A stretch of DNA of 64,000 nucleotides from Halichoerus grypus. Taxonomy: Eukaryota; Chordata; Mammalia; Carnivora; Phocidae. The stretch lies in the NCBI RefSeq assembly GCF_964656455.1, contig NC_135715.1, positions 148,731,935 to 148,795,934 of the forward strand, given 5' to 3'. Below, piece after piece: positions 25,111-37,117 of this stretch. The stretch's first letter is position 1, and every line of letters begins with the position of its first letter. The notes under the pieces were generated by a model. That model was not told the DNA's origin, did no database searches, and worked only from the letters and a program-made list of their open reading frames with translations. The translations under genes and the position numbers were made by a program.

Positions 25111-25599
25111 GGCTAAGCATGGGAGCAACTCAATGGGCGATCTTGTCCCGTAGGCTCCAAATTCAGAGCACAAAAAGCAACACTGATTCATGTTAGCATT
25201 TGTCGTAGTTTGTTGCCATCCAGAGATTAATAGGTATTTAGAGGGCCATGAAAGTGGTAGGGACTCTCAAGCTCTATTATTTTGAAAGCCCAAGGAGAAT
25301 CATATTCTTATACTGAAAAATACTGCATAAAATGATCAAAATACTGAATCTTTTGGATTGTACCATAGGACATCGTATCAATACTCTAGCTCATGCTCAT
25401 CAGGGTCTCTGATTGGCTCTTGTGTACGTTTGATTAATGCCACATGTGGGAAATCCTTATTTAAGGAAAGCCATTTAGAAGACGAAATCCTTTACAACAA
25501 GATCCCCTAAGGAGAAAAAAATAAAAGTATCTCTGGAGATTATCTGGAGGTTTTGGCAATAAAACAGAGAGGTAGGGACATCAGCTCCCACATCTCAAC

Positions 25600-25720
25600 T
25601 GAGCTCATCCCAGCTATATAAATTTGAACAAGTTTCTAAAAGTAACTGAGCCTCAGTTATGTAAAGTGCCTAACACAGTGCCATGCCAGGAAAGAGTTAT
25701 TGTCAATAATGAGTGCTAGT
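25600..25720 (+). mobile_element. MIR fragment
   Basis: 'gctatataaatttgaacaagtttctaaaagtaactgagcctcagtt' followed by 'gtgcctaacacagtgccatgcc' follows MIR order with part of the core deleted. Confidence 0.5.
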
Positions 25721-26850
25721 GAGGGTAGTGATAGCAGAATTAATAACTCCAGTGGTCACAGTTAACCAAGAATCCCCTTTTACTAAGATGTCTGCAGTGG
25801 GATCTAGAAACAGTATTTTTGTCATGCATACTTTTCATAAGTTTAAACTAAGCAGATAGCAAATAGAGTTCAGGGAGGGAAATTTTACTATCTTAATTGA
25901 CCAAATCTCATGTTTCGGTAAATATTATATGAAACTATCTAAAATCTAATTTTTACCACTTCTTTTACATTTAAGTTATTTTTATCCTGTGAAATTCTGG
26001 CCATTATAAAATAAATCTAATCCAGTTTACATATTTCACATGCATTTTTTATTGAGCTATTTTAATTTGCTAAGTTTGTAATTGCCATTTTTCTAGTCCA
26101 AATGATAATGGCAAAAATTTTAATTACTGCTAAAAATTACAAAATATTTCTCAATCAATTTGTATCTCATAAACAATAATATTTTCAAGTGGATATATCT
26201 ATAAATGCAATTATAAATTATATATCTATAAACTCAATTATATTTATTAGGTAAAAGGAAGGACAGAGATAAATCTTAATATATTAGAAGAAAGTTTTAT
26301 TGAGCCATCATAATAAAAAGAAAGACTAGTACAATGGTTTTAGTATTCACATAAGGCAAAAATGATTGTCTTATCTCTATGTTTCGAAAAGAAGGATTTC
26401 CATGTCTCACAAATGCACTAATATTTATTTTTACCCTGTATTCAGTTATAAGTCATTATGAAGATTTTATTTTCAGGTTCTCAAAGGTGATACCAGACCC
26501 TTAGGATTCAGCAAAAGATATTCACTGAGTAGGAATTGTATGTTTTTACTCTATATGCCAGTATGAACATTAAGCAGGGGTTTCAGAGTGTCGACAAATT
26601 CTCTGAAAACTATATCCCAATGGTTGTGCATATTTGCATTTTCTAATGATACATCAAAATTTAAAGGAGTCTCTGTCCTTGGTTCTTTGAAGTGAAGGCC
26701 ACTTTATAAGAGGCACTGTCCTTAGCCTAGAAGACACATTTTCTGCACTTATGACTCTTACCTCCTAAAGCAGACTGACCAAAAAAACTATAAGTAAATG
26801 AGTGTATTAGTATGCTTCATTTATAATGTAAAAAGTAGCAGCATCTACTT
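25721..26850. other. Unassigned AT-rich stretch
   Basis: Nothing recognised. A short repeat of 'tatatctataaa' lies near 26190-26232. Confidence 0.45.
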
Positions 26851-28430
26851 TACATTCATTCATTCATTCATTAAACATCTATTGAGAATATAAGATACTG
26901 GGCTCTTTTCTAGGCCCTGGACATAAAGTTATGGAAAAAATACAAATAAATAAAAGCTCTCATTGCAGTTATATCCTAGAAGTGGAAACAGACAATAAAC
27001 AAGATCTGTTTATATATATTTCCGCATATTCGAAAGCAATTAAAGAGACAAAGCAGAAAAACAACCTAAAGACTGTGGTGGCTGTAGAAGAGATTGCAAC
27101 TTTAGATACAATGACCAGGGAAGGACTCACTGAGGGATGATATTTGAAAATGAATTGAAGAAATTGTTTTGAAACGAATTATTGCTTATCTGGAAGAAGA
27201 GCATTTCAGGCAGATGGAATAGCAAATACAAAATGAAATAAGGAATGCAAAGGCAGAAGCTCACCTGGCTTATTCAAGAAGCAGCAGGAAGACCCATATA
27301 CATGCAGTGAAGTAAGAAAGCGGCAAATTTGTAAGAGATCAAATCAAAGAGGTAGGAAGGCATTATTGGTCCTTGTAAGAACTATGTCTCTTATCTGACA
27401 GATTGGATGACTTTGGAGGGTTTTGAAGAAAGGAGTAACATGAATTGACATTATTAAAGTCTCACTCTGATTTCTGAGTTGAAAATATACTTTAGGAGGA
27501 CAGGCATAAAATCAGAGTGACAGGTTAGTTAATAGGACATTGCCATTATCAAGGCAAGATGTGATCATTACTTGGGCAAAGTAATAACAATGGAAATGGT
27601 AAGAGGTAGTAAACTCTGGACAGATTTTGAAGGCAGAGCTAATAAGATATGATAATACATCAGATGTGGCATATCAAAGAAAGGAATAAAATGATTACAG
27701 GGTCTTTATTCTGAGCAAACTGAAGATAGAGTTGTCATTTACTACTGTGAGGAAGCCTGGGATACAAGCAAATTTGGGGAGTGTGTTATTCTAGAAGCTT
27801 GGTTTTTGACATATTGAGTTGGAGGTAGCTCTGATTTTGTGCCTGTCCTCCTGTACTTAGACAACATCTAAGTAGAGTTGTCCAGTTGACTGTTTGATAT
27901 ATATAATTCTGGAGTTCAGGGGAAAGGTTTTGGCTAGAGCTGTAAGTTTGGGAGTCATCAGTATACACTGGGTATTTAAAGCCATGGATTTATAGGTATT
28001 CACAAAAGTAGTGGATAAAAATTAGAGAAGAGTTCTAAGGACTAAGCTCTGAAGCAATCCAAAATTTAGAGATTAGGGAAAGAAGAAGAACCAGCAAATT
28101 TGGCCAGTGAGCTAGAGAAAAAGGAAGCAAACATGAAACCCTGAAAGTTTGTTAAATGGGACTGAGAATTGACAGCTAGATTTAACAACATGGAGGTCAT
28201 TGGTAACCTTGACAAAATCATGCTCAGACCCTAGGAGGGGTGAAACTTAATAGAGAATTATAGGAAATAAATTTAAGACTGTAATGAATAACTTCCTTTT
28301 CAATGATTATTTCTGTAAAAAGAATAGAAATGAAACAAGGCCTGGCAAGAGAGGTAGAGTCATGAAAGGGCTGTTTTGTAGGAAGGTCCTGCTTCATGTG
28401 GTTGGCTATATTTATTTTGTTCTTCATTCC
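26851..28430 (-). mobile_element. Long L2 LINE copy (about 1.6 kb)
   Basis: The plus strand begins with five ATTC/TTCA units and 'attaaacatctattgagaat', the reverse of the L2 tail. It continues through 'ccagggaaggactcactgaggg', 'gaagaagagcatttcaggcagatggaatagcaa', 'ttggagggttttgaagaaaggagtaacatga', 'ttctggagttcaggggaaaggttttggc', 'gggagtcatcagtatacactgggtatttaaagcc' and 'caacatggaggtcattggtaaccttgac'. This collinear run over more than 1.4 kb leaves little doubt about family and strand. All short frames over it are broken. Confidence 0.88.
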
Positions 28431-29744
28431 CCCTAAAAATGAAACAAATAGGTTTTAATCGAGCTTGAGTCAAAGCATTAGCGGCAAAAAAAGTTGGTAA
28501 AGATTTTTCTAAATATAAAGTGACCAATTGAAGGATTTTTTATTCTAGAAGCACATTTTGGTAACCATTCTCTTGAAAACATAAAGCCAAGCACTAATAT
28601 ATTATTTCTTTCTTCTGTTCCCCTCAGTTGTAATTCACATCTCATAATGACCCTAATAGAGAAGTAAACACTACACTTTCTTTAAAGAAACCAGTGCCTA
28701 TTCACGCATCATGTCGTCTGTTCCTTTCTCCACAAGATAAACATCAAACACTGATGACCTCATTCAATCTTAGCGACTGGCACTATCTAGAGGACAGAAT
28801 TAATACTAGGAATGTTATATATTTCACTAATGCACTCCCAATTAGGGATAAAGTAGACCAATAAAAGTTTTAGTGGAATTGTACAGTTTTTGAATTTATG
28901 TAGCAGTCTCTTCTAAGTCAAATCTACAAACGTTCTGTATACAAATTACTATAATTAAGCCTAAGAGGTAATTTGTTAGCTAAGTAAATATTTTTTTTCT
29001 CTTCTCTGACTTCACACTTAATCTATGATTATGACTGGATGTATTTTCATTTAAAAAAGGACTTTGACCTTACATTTGAAGATTTTGCTTCTGACAGTAG
29101 GAGTCTCTAGTGAGCTATTTGTTGTGGTTCAATTTTTAAAACAAATAGCTATACAATTAATACCTACTATCAATACTTAGCAGTATACTCATTCCTTTTC
29201 ATAATTTAAATAAAATATTTAGATTTATTTTCTAATTTGGCCTCAAGAGATAACAATAATTACCACATTTTAAGTTTTCAATAAATATACTTACATGAGC
29301 TTTGCAAGGTCAAGAACTTACTGAATTCTTTCTAATACTAGGGCTTAAAACAGAATATGGTTTTTCTGGAATGATCACTGAGCATGCAGCAGAAAGGTGA
29401 ACACTGAGAGAATTCTTGACATATAGGGACTAAGATTCAACCTTTGGTATATTTCTACCATTATTGGGGTTTAAATCTCTACCCAAGAAACTATCCCAAA
29501 GAGTCAAAACAGAAACAAGAAGTTGTTATTGTTGTTATGCCTTCTTTATATCTATATTCAGACTGATCTTTGTGTCTTCCCCTTTATCCATGCCTCTAAT
29601 GAAGTTCAGAGTTCTCTAGCTGTTATTTCTGCAAGGAATCTACTGATACTTCTACCCAGTACTTTATTATTGCCCCACAGCATCATGATGTGATTTGTAA
29701 TAGAATTTAGAATATATTTTTGCTACTGAAAGTTAGCTTAGAGA
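28431..29744. other. Unassigned AT-rich stretch
   Basis: No gene or repeat family recognised. Confidence 0.45.
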
Positions 29745-29860
29745 CAATCTAGGCCCTTCTGTTTTATAGGCAAAACCACCAAAACCTAGAGAATTTGGGG
29801 GATTTGTTCAAGTTGAGACTTTGCATAGAGGCAGAAGCAGGAATTGGCCTAATGTCCACT
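29745..29860 (-). mobile_element. Possible MIR fragment
   Basis: 'ttttataggcaaaaccaccaaaacctagagaatttgggggatttgttcaag' resembles a reversed MIR core. Divergence is high. Confidence 0.4.
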
Positions 29861-29937
29861 TAAAGAAATCTGGAAGTTACTTACATTCCAGGTCACTCAA
29901 ATAACACTTATTCCAATGCCTACTTTTAAATCAACAT

Positions 29938-30362
29938 AATCAATTTTAAATCATGCCAAAAAATAGCAGGAAAACACAAAATGTATTCTAAACTCAAGCC
30001 AGCTCCACTATGGCAGAGATGCAGACCACATGCATAGAGTAAATATGAATAAAATGAGAACAATGTCAGTATGACACATATGACTATCATAAAACCTGTG
30101 CACAGAAAACAAGGCGTATCTAGAACTTTGACAAATTGAAGAGTGAAATCAAGAATAATAGCTACCAAATGTAATGAGCCACTTTGGCAATGATCCACCC
30201 TAAAGTGCAGAGAGAGAACAGGTGAAGAAAAAACTGTCATCAGAGAGACTATGGCAGTCTCTGTTATCACCCCTTTTTCGCCTAATCGTAATAATAAATG
30301 ATTCTGTAGCTTAATCAATTCTAGAAATGGATGGAGTTTATCATAGACATAATCAGTTGTAC
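29938..30362. repeat. Diverged direct repeat, copy A (family unknown)
   Basis: This segment aligns in the same direction with 35318-35762 over its whole length. Matching blocks are 'acacaaaatgtattcta' / 'acacaaaatttattcta', 'agaactttgacaaattgaagagtgaaatc' / 'agaactttaacgagatgaaaaatgaaatc', 'tcatcagagagacta' / 'ttatcagagagatta' and 'cattctagaaacagatgaagctt' against 'caattctagaaatggatggagttt'. A 146-codon minus-strand frame spans copy A exactly but is broken in copy B. I cannot name the family. Confidence 0.75.
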
Positions 30363-31675
30363 TCAACCTGCCTGAAGAAAAAAAATTATGTCAATGTAAG
30401 GAGATTTATCAGAATGGCAGTATTTATTTGTTTCTACAAAACTTATTTATTTGGTTTCCCTCCTTGCCATATAGATTTCTTTATTATATATACCTGGCAA
30501 CTTCTTTGAGAGCACAATCTCCTGGAGGATAAGGATCCAATATTAATTAGGATATGGAGTCAGAGATTGGAGAATCTGTCCGTTTTTAACCTATGTACAT
30601 AAACTCTAAATCTGAAGATCATAAGCATTCTGGAATTAAAGGGACTGTTTCTATTCCGAGGCAGAAGCAATATATGAGATTTCTTTTTTGCCTGGATAAG
30701 TTTACCTTATGACTGACTAATCACCTGTCTGCTCTTTTTCCATATTCATTGTGTGAATTCATGTCATGGCCAGTTTGGTCTCTAGGATGCTCTGTTATTG
30801 GGGGGACAGTGATTTGGAGGTGAGGGAGCATCTAGTAACCTGGTGGCCCATGGTGAGCTACTAGGCACTTTGTCTTAAATATTTTGAGCTTTTCAAATGG
30901 TAATAACTCCCTCTCTCAGCCTTCTCAACATTCTAGACTTACAAAGCTGAGGTACAATTCATAAAATGTATTTATTCCCCTCTGCATATCCTCACATGTG
31001 AAGCACCAACTTCCTTGTGTCCTTTCAGCTCTTCATAAATGCTATCATAAAGCTGATGCAGATTTCTTTTTAAAATCTGAAAATTGTGAAATAAACATGA
31101 AATTTTAAAACATGAGAAGAAAACAGCATTAAAAAACAAAACAGAAAAAAAGCTGGCTCTATTTGTTTCTCCTAAACGCTCTCAAAACAAACTCTCTCCT
31201 TTGGCTTCACTCTCACTTAACACAGTGAGAAATAAGGGTTCATTATTATTCTCTTGTTTCCCTAGAATCTGGCATAATGCCTGCCATACAATAGTAAATA
31301 AATGTATAATAATGAAAAAATCAATGAATGAATTTAATATCCAACAGAAAGATACAATCCATTCTTATGTAGCTCAGGGTGCTAATAGGATCTATGAGAA
31401 ATCATTATCAATAACAAAGAGCATTGATTGAGTGCCTATTTAGATAATATAATCCTATTTAAATAATGAACACACATACTCCTGTTTCTGAACTAGAAGT
31501 TTTCTTCAATAGAAAGTATTGAAGATCGAAATAGTATTCAAGGTAATTTGTTATAAACACATTAAAGGAGGAAGACAATTACACATAAATGAATAAGATA
31601 TGGGAAAATGTAAAGAAAGAGAAAATCCAGATCAATTTCTTACGTTGGATTCCTCTAGAGTTCTGACTCAAAACA
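30363..31675. other. Unassigned stretch
   Basis: No gene recognised. The balanced segment at 30720-30870 was not identified. Confidence 0.45.
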
Positions 31676-31687
31676 TGAAAGTCATAA

Positions 31688-31878
31688 TTTTTTTTAAAAG
31701 ATTTTACTTATTTATTTGAGAGACAGTGAGAGTGAGAGAGATCACAGAGGGAAAGGGAGAGAGAGAAGCAGACTCTGCACTGAGCAGGGAGCCCAATGTG
31801 GGACTCAATCCCAGCACCCCAGGATCATGACCTGGGCCGAAGGCAGATGCTTAACTGACTGAGCCACCCAGGCACCTG
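31688..31878 (-). mobile_element. SINEC, minus orientation, older of a head-to-head pair
   Basis: T tail at left, 'aaagattttacttatttatttg', and the head 'gactgagccacccaggcacc' at right. Target duplication TGAAAGTCATAA at 31676-31687 and 31879-31890. It carries more differences from the SINEC consensus than its neighbour. Confidence 0.95.
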
Positions 31879-31895
31879 TGAAAGTCATAAACTGA

Positions 31896-32098
31896 GGGGC
31901 GCCTGGGTGGCTCAGTCGTTAAGCAGCTGCCTTCGGCTCAGGTCATGATCCCAGGGCCCTGGGATCGAGCCCCGCATCGGGCTCCCTGCTCCACGGGAAG
32001 CCTGCTTCTCCCTCTCCCACTCCCACTGCTTGTGTTCCCTCTCTCGTGTCTCTCTCTGTCAAATAAATAAATAAAATCTTTAAAAAAAAAAAAAAAAA
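31896..32098 (+). mobile_element. SINEC, plus orientation, younger, inserted in the neighbour's target duplication
   Basis: The head 'gggcgcctgggtggctcagtc', a B-box-like 'gggatcgagccc', a CT-rich body, 'aaataaataaataaaatctt' and an A tail are all close to the young consensus. The 16-bp duplication GAAAGTCATAAACTGA at 31880-31895 and 32099-32114 includes the right-hand duplication of the minus SINE, so this insertion came second. Confidence 0.96.
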
Positions 32099-32114
32099 GA
32101 AAGTCATAAACTGA

Positions 32115-32799
32115 ATTTTTGCCTTGTGTGTTGATCAGAAAAATCTTAAAATTTTAAACAGCTTACTTTATAATTCAATGTTAGGAAATATTGACTATCC
32201 TTCCTTCTATTACTCTGGATATTAGACAATAGGAGTTCAATGTTGATCATTTATTCCAACATCTGTGTGACTGTAAGAGGAAAGACATCACTGTTTGACA
32301 TGATAGTCCTGCATTATGATGCCATTAAAATTGCAGACAATTGAAAGAGAGCAGGTGTTTTCCCAGTGAATGTTTGTGATTAGCAAAAAATCACTTCTCT
32401 CATATTCAAGTAGGCCATTGCAATGATTAGGAAGATGGTAGTTCGGAAAATTATAAAACTTCCATTTACTCAGTGTGTCCTTCACCATGAATTCTGTAAG
32501 CACTTTTTAATGGGCTCTGTTGAGTGGCTGAGTGTGTGTTATCTCTCGCTCTCACAGATTTCATTGACTTCATTAGGATATTTCCATGGCACAGGCTACT
32601 ACTTGTTTTTGTTTTTTTTTTTTTTAATCTTAAAGGTATCATCATCACCAAACTATTGTAAGTGCCATGTCTCCAGGCTCTTTTTAAATACTACAGAAAG
32701 TCTAAATGTTTTAAAAAGTAAAAATAAGGGGAAATTTCTGAGGAAAGCAATCATTTCACTTTCCAAGCTTCTAATCATATAGCTTGGTCTTTCTGGTGA
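32115..32799. other. Unassigned stretch
   Basis: A 119-codon plus frame at 32423-32782 is interrupted by T-rich sequence and shows no family features. No repeat recognised. Confidence 0.4.
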
Positions 32800-33105
32800 C
32801 CAGCACCCTTCCCCTCACCCATCTCCCCACCCTCCACCGCCAAGAAGCCCACCAGGAGTAACTCCATTAAACAAAACACATTTCTGTCATCCAGGAAATT
32901 CCAAGGGATTTAGGAGCTCAGTGTTAAATACTCCTACCACTCAGGAAATTACAAAGATCTTGGGAGCTTTGTGTCAGGAACCAGAGACAGAAATATATAT
33001 ATAATATATTAAATATTACATGTATAATATACTAAATACATATTTAATATATTATACACATATATCTTATATATATAATATTTCTTGTTATTTCAGTTTG
33101 TTAAA
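32800..33105 (+). mobile_element. ERVL-type LTR remnant (MLT2-like)
   Basis: 'ccaccaggagtaactccattaaacaaaacac', then 'ccaagggatttaggagctcagtg' and 'tcaggaaccagagacagaaatatatat' followed by 'tatttcttgttat' match the 3' part of an ERVL MLT2-like LTR. The 'caggaaatt...ggagct' block occurs twice about 47 bp apart (32891 and 32943), a small internal duplication. An AT-rich microsatellite has grown at 32993-33075. No coding remnant is present. Confidence 0.55.
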
Positions 33106-33159
33106 AGCAGAATAGGCTAAACTAAAATGGAGATTCAAGAAAGCAATAAGTGATCCTAA

Positions 33160-33740
33160 CTGATATTTTGGCACATGGAAAGCTTTATGAATGAGGTGGC
33201 ATTTTAAAGAATGGTGGAAGTCAAGATATCAAGAAAAAGTAAAAAGAGTAAGGAGAGGTACAGAAGCAAGAACACACATAGTGTGTTCAGGAAACATCCA
33301 AGTGTCCAGATTGACTATAGCACAGCATCCATGAAGAAGAACAAGAGATGAATCTAGAGAAGCAGGTGGAAGTCAGATCACTGAGTGCCTTAAAATACAA
33401 CCAGACAGGGGCGCCTGGGTGGCTCAGTCGTTAAGCGTCTGCCTTCGGCTCAGGTCATGATTCCAGGTCCTGGGATCGAGCCCCGCATCGGGCTCCCTGC
33501 TCCGCGGGAAGCCTGCTTCTCCCTCTCCCACTCCCCTGCTTGTGTTCCCTCTCTCGCTGTGTCTCTCTCTTTGTCAAATAAATAAATAAATAAATAAATA
33601 AAAAATACAACCAGACAAGTTTGAACAGTAGGCAATGAGGAGTTATTGGCAGTTATTTCTGTTTTGTTTGTTTCTAACAAGTGGGTGAAATTATGAGAGT
33701 TCTACTGTAGAAAGGCTATACTTGCAGTCCTGTGCAGTAT
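33160..33740 (-). mobile_element. L2 fragment, interrupted by a SINE
   Basis: 'gaggtggcattttaaagaatggtggaagtc', 'ggtggaagtcagatcactgagtgcctt' and, after the SINE, 'gtaggcaatgaggagttattgg' read as a decayed reversed L2. Confidence 0.5.
33408..33601 (+). mobile_element. Young SINEC with perfect 16-bp target duplication
   Basis: Close to the young consensus from the head 'gggcgcctgggtggctcagtc' to an (AAAT)n tail. AAAATACAACCAGACA flanks it at 33392-33407 and 33602-33617. The nick site reads TT|AAAA, the L1 endonuclease preference, consistent with L1-driven mobilisation. Confidence 0.97.
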
Positions 33741-35055
33741 GGAATAAATGGAAGTGGAAGGAAAACAGGAGACCATTACTCTATCCTGTGCAGAAACAAG
33801 CCCTGAATCAAAATGATGACAGTAAAAACAGAAAGAAGGGAACTAATGTGGATAAAATTATTTCCCTTTCTGAGATCTTGAGAGAAAATCTTCCCACATT
33901 TATATTTGCAGCTATTATCTTGCCATATTTTACCAATGAAAGTATGTCATTAACATGTTCTGCAGTCATTTATCTTTCTAAATACTAAAATCATTTGCTT
34001 GCAATGTGAAATTTTATTTTCTACGTAGTCTTTGTATATGTGAAAATGTTCTGAAAGTTGGACAAACATGGAAATCAAAAAGACATTTGGTGGTCAAACA
34101 TATTCATAGTCAGAGTTTTGTATTTATTGTCTTTCAAAGGTATTTTTAAGGATCAGCTTTGGGTTCCAAACTAGTAGCTAAAAGAATATAATAGCCTTTG
34201 GAAGCCATATACATGTAGAGTAGACAATCTGTAGAAGAAAAGAAATTCAATACATAGTGACAAAGCTAATTTAAGTAATGAACCAGAATGTTGCAATAAA
34301 CTTGTTGGGAAATTAAAGAATAAAGACAAAGGCTAGCCATCTGAGAGTATGGAACTCAATGAGATAGAGAGGAGTGCTTTTCTTCATTCATTTATTCACA
34401 ATCTCATGCGTTAGCCATGGCCTAGACAATATAGTTAGCAGAAAAGTGACTTTAGTGTATTTCTAATCAGAGTTATCAATTGTTTAGTATGAAAAACAAT
34501 TTTGAAATGTTTTCTTAATATTAAAGTATTTGTAAAGCATAAGAAAACATACCAAGATTCAAAACAATATTCCAAATAATTATTTTCTTCAATCTGCACC
34601 ATAAATAAAATGTATGAGCAATGGTGTTCCTTAGAGTACTCCTTAAAGTGGTGAAAATTTGGATACCATGTAAATTCTAATTATTTCGGTTATATACATG
34701 TTGCTATTTACATATTAGTTACACCTTTGAAAATCATTTTATAGTGGTCTATTTATCGATATGAGAAAATATTAAATAATATTATTAAATTTTTAAGGGT
34801 AGGCTAAAATTTGCATAATATAATTTTTATTCTCTCTAGAGAAAGAAAAATATATATATACACATATGTATATATATATTATAAAATTTGTAAAGATAAC
34901 TTTTAGGGGGATTAAGAGTGATTTTTACTTATATATATTTTCTTAATATAATTTTGTAATTGGAAAGGAAAATATGTATTTTAATTTTGTCAATTTAAAT
35001 TAAGTATATTTCTATTTTAAGGGGTATTTGAAGATGTAAAAATTTCAAATAAAAT
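33741..35055. other. Unassigned AT-rich stretch
   Basis: Very AT-rich, with a (TA)n-type run at about 34846-34880. No gene or repeat family recognised. Confidence 0.45.
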
Positions 35056-35070
35056 AATGTGGGCATTCTT

Positions 35071-35297
35071 GGGGCACCTGGGTGGCTCAGTCGGTTAAAC
35101 AGCTGCCTTCAGCTCAGGTCATGATCTCAGGGTCCTGGGCTTGAGCCCTGTGTCAGGCTCCTTGCTCAGCAGGAGGTCTGCTTCTCCCTCTCCCTCTGCC
35201 CCTAACCCCACGCTATGTTCGTGCTCTCTCTCTCTCTCCCCCCACCTCTCTCTCCCCCTCTCTCAAATAAATAAATAAAATCTTAAAAAATAATACT
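35071..35297 (+). mobile_element. SINEC, older copy with long CT-rich body
   Basis: Head 'ggggcacctgggtggctcag', B-box region degenerate ('gggcttgagccctg'), a long CT/TCTC tract and 'aaataaataaataaaatctt'. An imperfect 15-bp duplication (13 of 15 positions) lies at 35056-35070 and 35298-35312. Confidence 0.93.
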
Positions 35298-35317
35298 AAT
35301 ATGGGTATTCTTTTAGA

Positions 35318-35762
35318 CCAGTTTAATTTGTGCTAAAGAATGAAAGGAAGCACACAAAATTTATTCTAACTCAGGCTTGGTCTACAGTAGAAGAAAGGTA
35401 CATCACATGAATAGAATATAAATGAAATAAGACCATCGATATAACTGTCATGAAACTCATTGCCGTCAAAGCACATGAAAGTGAGGCACTCCCAGAACTT
35501 TAACGAGATGAAAAATGAAATCTAGTATGATAGCAGTCAAATACAGTAAGATACCTGTGGAGATCACCTGCTTTAAGAAGTAGAGGGTAAATGGATGAAT
35601 AAAACACTTAGGTTTGCCCAGATTTATCAGAGAGATTAGAGTAGACTAAAAAAAAAAAAAGTCGTCTCCAGCTAATCTAATCCTAATAATGGGTAAGGAT
35701 GTATCATTGTCCATTCTAGAAACAGATGAAGCTTCTCATTGCCGTAACAGAATTTGTTTTAT
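35318..35762. repeat. Diverged direct repeat, copy B (family unknown)
   Basis: Counterpart of 29938-30362, same direction, with small insertions and deletions, among them a 13-base A run at 35648-35660. It begins just after the right duplication of the 35071 SINE and ends about 120 bp before an old L1. The L2 and LTR pieces between the copies argue against a simple provirus. Confidence 0.75.
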
Positions 35763-35884
35763 ACAAAATATTTTCTTAATATAATCTTCTCTTCAAGGAC
35801 CCTTTAACTAAAATCATAAAGACAAAAAATAAACCCATACTTGACCTCATCTTTTACAAATGCATTCTGTTAACCATACCTTTT

Positions 35885-37040
35885 ATTACTTTTTTAAACC
35901 TTTTCTTTTAAGATAATTGTAGACTGACATTTAATTGTAAGAAATAACTCAGAGGATACCCAATGCTGTTTACTCAGTTCCCCCCCATGGTAACATCTTG
36001 CAACCAGGAAATTAACATTGAAACAATCCATTGAACTTACTCAGATTTCAGTAGTTTTATGTGCTATCATTTGTGTGTATATGTATATATTTAGTTCTAT
36101 CTGATTTTGTCACGTGTAGATTTCTGTGACCACCATCACGGTCAAGATACAGAATGGTTCCATCGTAAGAATTTCTTCAACTATGCTTTTAATGTCACAG
36201 CCACTTTCTTCGTCCCCTGATTCTGACCCTTGTCGACCACTAATCTGTTCCCCATTTCTATAATTGACATTTCAAGAATACTGTATCAGTGGAATCATAA
36301 ATAATGTTATCTTTTGAGACTGACTTTTTTCACTCAGCATAATTCCCTTGAAATCCATCTGAGGGGTTATAAGGATCAGTAGTTTTCTTTTTTGCTGACT
36401 AGTATTCAGTGATATCAGAGTGATTTCTCCCACTTTATTATCTTTTTTCAGAATTGTTTTTAACTACTCTAGTTTGTATGCCTTTCCATATGCGTTTCAC
36501 ATTTCCATATACATTTCAGATAATTTTATCTATATCTAAAAAAAAACTTGCCAGAATTTTGGTAAGAATTGTATTGAACTTATAGATCAATTTTGGGAGA
36601 AGTGACATCTTTACTATGTTGAGGATTCCAAACCATGAATATGATATGTCTCTCCGTTTATTTAGGGCTTTTTAGAAAACTACTTTTGTAAGTATTTTGT
36701 AATTGTCAGCATAAGGATACTATACATATTTTATTATGTTTATATATACCTATATATAAATACCTAAGTATTTCATTTTTATTGGCACAATTGTAAATGT
36801 TCCACACATGTGCAGTATTAGCATATGGAAATGGATTGATTTTTGTGTGTTGGTCTTATATCCTGCAATCTAGCCCAAATTCATTTATTGGTTCTAGGAG
36901 GTTGTGTACTGTTTGTTGTTTTTGTTTTTGTAGATTTCTTGGGATTTTTTGACATAGACAATCATGTCATCTACAAATAGAGAGTAAATTTCTTCCTTTC
37001 CAATCTGTATGCCTTTTTAAAAAAATTTTATTACCTTTAA
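35885..37040 (-). mobile_element. Old L1 (L1M-type) 3'UTR and ORF2 part
   Basis: The 3'UTR reads on the plus strand as 'tttctgtgaccaccatcacggtcaagatacagaatgg', then 'tccccatttctataattgacatttcaag'. ORF2 remnants follow from about 36460: 'cagaattttggtaagaattgtattgaactt', 'tgttgaggattccaaaccatgaa', 'atcatgtcatctacaaatagaga'. The last is the reverse of the region coding the FADD motif. No open frame survives. Confidence 0.8.
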
Positions 37041-37087
37041 AGTGTGATATTATGGATAGATAAGTAAGGATACCAAATTTCTAACAA

Positions 37088-37117
37088 TACACACACACAC
37101 ACACACACATATATATA
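37088..37117. repeat. (CA)n(TA)n microsatellite
   Basis: About ten CA units followed by four TA units, next to the old L1 end. Confidence 0.9.

Noticed and set aside
29926..30366. 146-codon minus-strand frame with hydrophobic stretches, a possible membrane protein
   Set aside because: It covers exactly copy A of a diverged repeat, and copy B is broken in the same frame; no coding conservation is visible.
31688..32098. A functional tRNA gene in the SINE heads (A and B boxes are visible)
   Set aside because: The tRNA-like parts are SINE promoters that lack a foldable acceptor stem and continue into SINE body and tail.
32800..33740. An endogenous retrovirus with coding regions between the 30-kb and 35-kb direct repeats
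   Set aside because: Between the repeats are L2, SINE and a solitary ERVL-type LTR remnant; no gag, pol or env-like frame is visible.
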